Below are positions 14,135 to 18,531 of a DNA stretch of 18,531 nt, piece by piece. Origin of the DNA: Dehalococcoidia bacterium (GTDB lineage: Bacteria > Chloroflexota > Dehalococcoidia > GIF9 > AB-539-J10); the NCBI GenBank assembly GCA_030612165.1, contig JAUWOK010000010.1, positions 1-18,531 of the forward strand, read 5' to 3'. The translations under genes and the position numbers were made by a program. The notes beneath the pieces are model-generated. The model had not been told where the DNA came from and did no database searches. It saw only the letters and a list, made by a program, of their open reading frames with translations. Numbering within the stretch: the stretch's first letter is position 1; the number at the start of each line of letters is the position of its first letter.

Positions 14135-17100
14135 TTACAAGAAATCATATACTTTGCCCGGGCAGGTAAACAAAAGCCTCAACGTTATCTGGGCGGGAGC
14201 AACCTGCAGTATCCGGGACAGAGCATCCCTGTAAAGCGACATCTGCACACGATACTTCTCCGCCCGCCCCGGCACTTCCAGTGCAAAAACGACTTCGTCA
14301 CTTTTGAAATCCACCACTGTAGCGCTCAGTGCTTTGCCTCCTTCGTCTCGCACGATGACGACACGGTCAAAAATCCCCGTCAGCCAGCGATCATCAAGCA
14401 CAACCTCAAACCGTTTTTCACGCCATAACCAGGCATCGCCGTGAGGGCGGGACAACGCCTGTTGAACATCCACCGATTTGAGTGCACGACGAAATTGTTC
14501 AACAGCTTTCTCTTTCACCTCCCTCCTCGCCATAGAGGAAGCAAACCATTCCCGAATCAATTCCTCCTCATCAACTTCACCATACCAGGAAACACGCTCG
14601 AACAATTCGTGTATCGCTACGCCCAATTCACGACCGCCACGAGCGGCTTTAGCAAACAACAGATTGGCGCTTTTTCCCATTCTCGTTTCGGCCGAAGGAA
14701 TCACATTTAGTAATGCCCTTCTCCGCGAGGGAAATTCGTTAAAGCCCGCTGGTAATTCAGCTTCTTTTTCTTCTCCTCCTTCGACCCCCTCTTTTTTTTC
14801 TTCTTCATACCAGTAACGTTCTCCCTTCTCATAAAAACAATTACATTTTCCCCCACCAACTGTATCGGACAAACTTTCTTCTGTTTGCTTTTCCCCTCCC
14901 AGTTGCATCCGCAAAAAGGCTGCGGGGGGGAAAGACGAAGCATTCCTGGCCGGAGGGGAGGTTATTATGTAAAGCCCTTGCCTGGCACGCGTCAACGCTA
15001 CATATAATACGCATAAAGCGTCAAAACTAGCTGCCTCATCAGCAGCTTGCAGACAAGCAACCAGAACCGCGTCATTCTGGGCAACAACTTTATGAGGCAT
15101 TTTTAACATCCATTCAGGTTTCTCCATCTGATCACGTTTCAAAATAAAATCGCTGTACAGGGCGGTTGCCATGTCCACTTTCTGCAAATCAGGCAAGATA
15201 ACCACATCAAAACCCAATCCTTTTGCCTGATGTATGGTCATAATACGTATGGCATTGCTGCCAGGTGGTTCATGTATTTCATAGCTGTTAATGAACTGGC
15301 AAAAAGCATTGCAGTCACGCTCACCCCTGTTATCAAACTCGGCAGCGGCATTGACCATGTCTGCTAGCCTTTTCCTCCCAAAATCATCCAGCCCGCACAC
15401 TTCACTCAGCTTTTTCCCCCAACGGTGCAAAAAAAGACGGAAACCATTTTCCTGTATCTCATGCAGTAACACCAGCGAAAGCTCCTCCCGCGTCAGCCTC
15501 TCCCGCACGAAATAGCTGCCCAGCGGGCTCATCTCCAAATGTCGCCAGGCAAAAGTGTCGCCAGGATGTGCCGCAAACTTTACCAGTGCCAGCAAAAGCA
15601 AAACGACGGGATTATCCGCAAGTACAGCCCTGCCTTCATGAACGATGTTCACGCCGGGACATTCACGGCGGAGAAAATCAGCTATCTCCCTCCCGCATTC
15701 ATTGGTCCGCACCAGAACCGCCGTTGAAAGATCTCTGCTCACAGGCTCAATTTTCTTTAACAAACAAGCTACCAAATCGTAACGAGCTTCGTCGTCAACC
15801 CCGCCTTGTCCTTCACTACAACAAGGCTCCAGCAAGGCCGCATAGCCCTTCTCCGGGACAGATCCCTCCTGACAATGATGTTCCTGCCAAATTTTTCCCC
15901 ACTTTTCCACAACCTCTTTTGACAATCTATCCTCTGGTAGCAGAGAAAACACACGATTAACCATGTCGATAACCGGCTGAGAAGAGCGGAAGGAGGTGCT
16001 GAGTACTTTTTGCTCGATACTCTCTCCATACAGCGCCAGGATATTGCCGAAAAGCCAGACATTGCCGCCACGCCAGCCGTAAATCGCCTGCTTAACATCA
16101 CCAACATAGAAAAAACTGCGCTGCCTGCTGTCGTCCTGCAATATTTCGTCGACAAGATTGCGCAGCACTTCCCATTGCAGATTACTGGTATCCTGAAATT
16201 CATCCAGCAACCAATGATCCAATTTTGCGTCAAGGCGATAATCTATGTAGAGATGTGCGCTATCACCACTCGGCTGGCGACTGAGCACGCCACCACCCGT
16301 ATAGCGGTTAGCTCCAGTCAACAAATACTGGATGTCGGTAAAAGTGAGTCTGCCCTGTCGCCGCATCATGTCGTCGTAAAAACTCTCGTACCTGTCGAGG
16401 AAACGATATATGCCACAGGTTTTCGCCATAGCAGACTGAATTTCCGTTGCCATGATATGTTTAACCAACACCAATGCGAGATGGCATTCCTCCCTGGATA
16501 AGCCATATTCTTTTTTGCTAATGTGAACACTGGCTTCTCCTTTTCGTAGCCCCTCCATGTCAGTTGCAAGCTTTTTGAAAAGGTATTCAACCTCTTTGCT
16601 CCATGGCGAGTCGGAACCGAATCCTTTCACGCCATCGAGAAAAGATCGCCAGCGACTCAGTGCGTTATCAGAAAGATTATCCTGTGCCAGCAACTTCCCC
16701 AGTTCATCTACCGCAATTTCAACACTACCCTGCTCTGGCTGCCAGGGAAATCCGTCCGGCCAGACAACCTGTTCCTGCCCCCATGCCCGGGACGCCGGCA
16801 GAATTCTGTAATAGCCCAGATATTTTCTGATAAAGGTCTCCAGTTTCTGCTCCAGGTTTTTCTCCTGCCGTCCAAAAGTTGCCTGCCTGAAATCTGCCAG
16901 TAATTCTTGCCGTGCCACTCTGCTTGCACAACCATGCTCGAAAAGCCCTGCCAGCGCTTCATGCCAGGCACGCTGCGCCGCAGTGCCGTTCTCATCCAGC
17001 ACTTGAAAAGACGCGGGAATTCCCAGTTCCAGGGGAAATGCCCTCGCCACTCCCACAATAAAGCTATCCAAAGTAGAGATATGTAAACGATGCAGGCTAT

Positions 17101-17389
17101 CCAAAAGCTCCCGCAACAAAACACGAAAACCTTCCTGGCCAAAAGCAGAAATGCCAACCCTCCTGCTCGTCCTGTCTGCCTCTTCCGGAGAAGCCGCCGC
17201 TGCGCAAAGATAGCCGATGATCGAATCGAAAATTTCACCTGCCGCTTTACGAGAAAAAGTCAGGGCAATAATTCTGTCCGGAGGCACCCCCTCCGACAAA
17301 AGTCTTATGTAACGGTGGGCAAGCTGAAACGTTTTCCCCGAACCAGCAGAGGCCGCTATAGCCTGGTGCCTGATTTCATTATTACTCAC
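14135..17389 (-). CDS. addA: AddA-like helicase-nuclease (UvrD/Rep helicase with RecB-family nuclease)
   Basis: This 1084-residue protein combines an SF1A helicase with a C-terminal PD-(D/E)XK nuclease, the layout of AddA, which resects double-strand breaks for RecA. Motifs in order: Walker A SAGSGKT (14-20), Ia ALTFSRKAAGEI, II LLDEFQDT (D396, E397), III VGDVKQAIYGWRGG, IV TSFRS, V TIHQAKGLGFD and VI YVALTRARQG. The nuclease shows H927 (AIHELFE), D1008 (GIFDRV), D1027-x-K1029 (DFK) and QMSLY, so it should be active. A Lys/Glu low-complexity linker near residues 845-880 separates the two and is coded by a purine tract with eight A in a row. The GTG start at 17389 overlaps the upstream stop by 8 bases. 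Confidence 0.9.
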   Translation of the reverse strand: MSNNEIRHQAIAASAGSGKTFQLAHRYIRLLSEGVPPDRIIALTFSRKAAGEIFDSIIGYLCAAAASPEEADRTSRRVGISAFGQEGFRVLLRELLDSLHRLHISTLDSFIVGVARAFPLELGIPASFQVLDENGTAAQRAWHEALAGLFEHGCASRVARQELLADFRQATFGRQEKNLEQKLETFIRKYLGYYRILPASRAWGQEQVVWPDGFPWQPEQGSVEIAVDELGKLLAQDNLSDNALSRWRSFLDGVKGFGSDSPWSKEVEYLFKKLATDMEGLRKGEASVHISKKEYGLSREECHLALVLVKHIMATEIQSAMAKTCGIYRFLDRYESFYDDMMRRQGRLTFTDIQYLLTGANRYTGGGVLSRQPSGDSAHLYIDYRLDAKLDHWLLDEFQDTSNLQWEVLRNLVDEILQDDSRQRSFFYVGDVKQAIYGWRGGNVWLFGNILALYGESIEQKVLSTSFRSSQPVIDMVNRVFSLLPEDRLSKEVVEKWGKIWQEHHCQEGSVPEKGYAALLEPCCSEGQGGVDDEARYDLVACLLKKIEPVSRDLSTAVLVRTNECGREIADFLRRECPGVNIVHEGRAVLADNPVVLLLLALVKFAAHPGDTFAWRHLEMSPLGSYFVRERLTREELSLVLLHEIQENGFRLFLHRWGKKLSEVCGLDDFGRKRLADMVNAAAEFDNRGERDCNAFCQFINSYEIHEPPGSNAIRIMTIHQAKGLGFDVVILPDLQKVDMATALYSDFILKRDQMEKPEWMLKMPHKVVAQNDAVLVACLQAADEAASFDALCVLYVALTRARQGLYIITSPPARNASSFPPAAFLRMQLGGEKQTEESLSDTVGGGKCNCFYEKGERYWYEEEKKEGVEGGEEKEAELPAGFNEFPSRRRALLNVIPSAETRMGKSANLLFAKAARGGRELGVAIHELFERVSWYGEVDEEELIREWFASSMARREVKEKAVEQFRRALKSVDVQQALSRPHGDAWLWREKRFEVVLDDRWLTGIFDRVVIVRDEGGKALSATVVDFKSDEVVFALEVPGRAEKYRVQMSLYRDALSRILQVAPAQITLRLLFTCPGKVYDFL

Positions 17390-18531
17390 TACTTTCTCTC
17401 ACCATAAAAGCCTGAAAAGAGTCCACGTCCAGGCATTGAGAAATCCCCCTGGGAAAGAGTCTCTCAAAATTATCAAATTTTACTTTCTCTGCAGGCGGCC
17501 AGAAGCGGCAACATTGAATATCAGCAACGACACCCCTGGCACACTCTCCGGCGGACTGCAGGAGAACATCATCAAAACCATCCCAGATTTGCACACCCGT
17601 ATTATTCACCGCTCCGGGCAAATTGAAATAGCCGAATTCAACCGTTCCTGAAAACTCCCCTGTGTCAGGCAACATCAGCCTGTAAAGAGGCAGTTGCAAA
17701 TCAATCCAGCGCTTCTTATCGCCGGCAATCACAACCTGTGCATAATTTCTTACTTCTCCGGCGCCGGCAAGCGAAGCGCTATGAGCTGCTATCGGGTTTA
17801 TTGCCCAATCCGACGTTTTATAATCCAGCACTCGAATTTGCCCCGTCCGTTTGTGGCGATCAATACGATCAACTCTCCCACGGATACGCATACCCTCTAT
17901 TTTGCCCTCAACCCACATTTCGCTCTTGAATATCTCCCAGCCCTCCCTGACCAACCCGACCTGCACCTCTGCCACGGCACCAAGCCGCTGTTTAGCCGCG
18001 TCAAGCTGCATGCTTACCTGTAGCGGCAATGACAAGCCAAAACGCTTTTCCGCCCACACATCTACCGCATTATCAAAGAACTTTCCTAACTGTTGTCCTT
18101 CTTCACAACGACGCATCTGCTCATCCCTGCCCATCTGCGTCAATACATCATGCACCAACGAACCAAAATCCCTGGCATCCATCTCCCACTTTTCATCGCT
18201 CTTTTCTTCCATACCTAGCACATAACGCAGATAAAAACGAAAGGGACACTCCAGGTAACTACCAAGAGCAGTAACCGACAAGCTTGTGGGAACAAGTTGC
18301 GATAGAGGAACGCCGTCAGGAGGAATGCCAGTTAAGGGGAAACTGACTGTGGGAGGATAGTTATCCCTCCCATCCCGGGGAACGCCAAAGAGAAGACGCG
18401 CTCGGGCGGGCAATTCCTCATCACCACAACGGAAAAGCAACCGCGAAGGTTTCAAAGGATTACCCTGTGCGTCCATTTTGCCGACCACGAAACAAACACG
18501 CCCTCTCTCTCGACGCGGCTCAATAAGCACA
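17382..18531 (-). CDS. addB: AddB-like PD-(D/E)XK nuclease subunit, C-terminal part (partial)
   Basis: The gene enters from the right edge; only its last 382 or so codons are seen. After SVTALGSYLECPFRFYLRYVL, the entry to AddB/Cas4-like RecB nuclease domains, come the catalytic His (GSLVHDVL), GRVDRID, LDYKTSD (D-x-K) and DLQLPLYRL. All four nuclease motifs are present. The first Fe-S cysteine position (ECPF) is kept, but the expected C-terminal C-x2-C-x5-C is not. The region instead reads VKFDNFERLF with a CC further upstream. Position before addA with an 8-base overlap supports AddB. The N-terminal inactivated-helicase part must lie outside the window, so a stand-alone nuclease cannot be fully excluded. 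Confidence 0.82.
   Translation of the reverse strand, partial: VLIEPRRERGRVCFVVGKMDAQGNPLKPSRLLFRCGDEELPARARLLFGVPRDGRDNYPPTVSFPLTGIPPDGVPLSQLVPTSLSVTALGSYLECPFRFYLRYVLGMEEKSDEKWEMDARDFGSLVHDVLTQMGRDEQMRRCEEGQQLGKFFDNAVDVWAEKRFGLSLPLQVSMQLDAAKQRLGAVAEVQVGLVREGWEIFKSEMWVEGKIEGMRIRGRVDRIDRHKRTGQIRVLDYKTSDWAINPIAAHSASLAGAGEVRNYAQVVIAGDKKRWIDLQLPLYRLMLPDTGEFSGTVEFGYFNLPGAVNNTGVQIWDGFDDVLLQSAGECARGVVADIQCCRFWPPAEKVKFDNFERLFPRGISQCLDVDSFQAFMVRESSE

Noticed and set aside
13811..14428. 205-codon plus-strand ORF across the lon end, the TIGR04076 gene and the addA end
   Set aside because: It is antisense to two well-supported genes and has the biased composition expected of a shadow frame. No family resemblance.
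16010..16501. 163-codon plus-strand ORF inside addA
   Set aside because: It lies opposite the conserved helicase motif II region of addA, whose reading frame is certain.
1..18531. CRISPR array, tRNA or rRNA genes, prophage, defence system
   Set aside because: No regularly spaced repeats, cloverleaf-like segments, phage structural genes or known defence genes were found. The AddAB pair is a repair system and not by itself a defence island.

Overview
This window looks like ordinary chromosome from a free-living bacterium of roughly 50% GC. I infer a Chloroflexota (Dehalococcoidia-like) genome. The grounds are the thiL-tsaE-tsaB order, an archaeal-type endonuclease IV, a PaaI-like thioesterase with a CxxC head, a TIGR04076 protein, and the ndk/rsfS/ftsH/metG/lon neighbourhood. 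This rests on remembered family resemblance, not on a database search.

Layout, left to right. (1) Positions 1-135, minus strand: the first 30 or so codons of a flavin-reductase/rubredoxin-type flavoprotein, behind a 17-codon ORF that has its own strong Shine-Dalgarno and an extended -10. (2) Positions 296-2494, plus strand: the overlapping operon thiL-tsaE-tsaB (thiamine diphosphate synthesis plus two subunits of the tRNA t6A machinery). (3) Positions 2495-2715: a gene-free stretch with several short hairpins that resembles part of group II intron domain I. (4) Positions 2716-4098, minus strand: a 14-TM DHA2-type efflux pump. (5) Positions 4213-5277, plus strand: a hotdog thioesterase fused in frame to a beta-phosphoglucomutase-like HAD phosphatase, followed by ndk (5327-5773). 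(6) rsfS (minus), convergent with ndk and apparently lacking a canonical start codon. (7) An endonuclease IV family TIM barrel (6256-7101) and ftsH (7196-9019), both plus. (8) metG on the minus strand, divergent from an hsp20-lon pair on the plus strand. (9) From 13847 to the right edge, minus strand: an addB-addA-TIGR04076 operon whose last gene overlaps the 3' end of lon in antisense.

The functional themes are translation quality and tRNA biology (TsaB, TsaE, MetRS, RsfS), membrane and cytosolic proteolysis (FtsH, Hsp20, Lon), and DNA repair (Nfo-like, AddA, AddB). I see no CRISPR array, tRNA, rRNA, prophage, insertion sequence or defence island. Most of the window is housekeeping. The parts that merit a second look are the thioesterase-HAD fusion, the possible intron remnant after tsaB, the AddB-like nuclease without its C-terminal Fe-S cysteines, and the non-canonical starts and leaders (rsfS CTG, leaderless thiL and MFS, tiny upstream ORFs).
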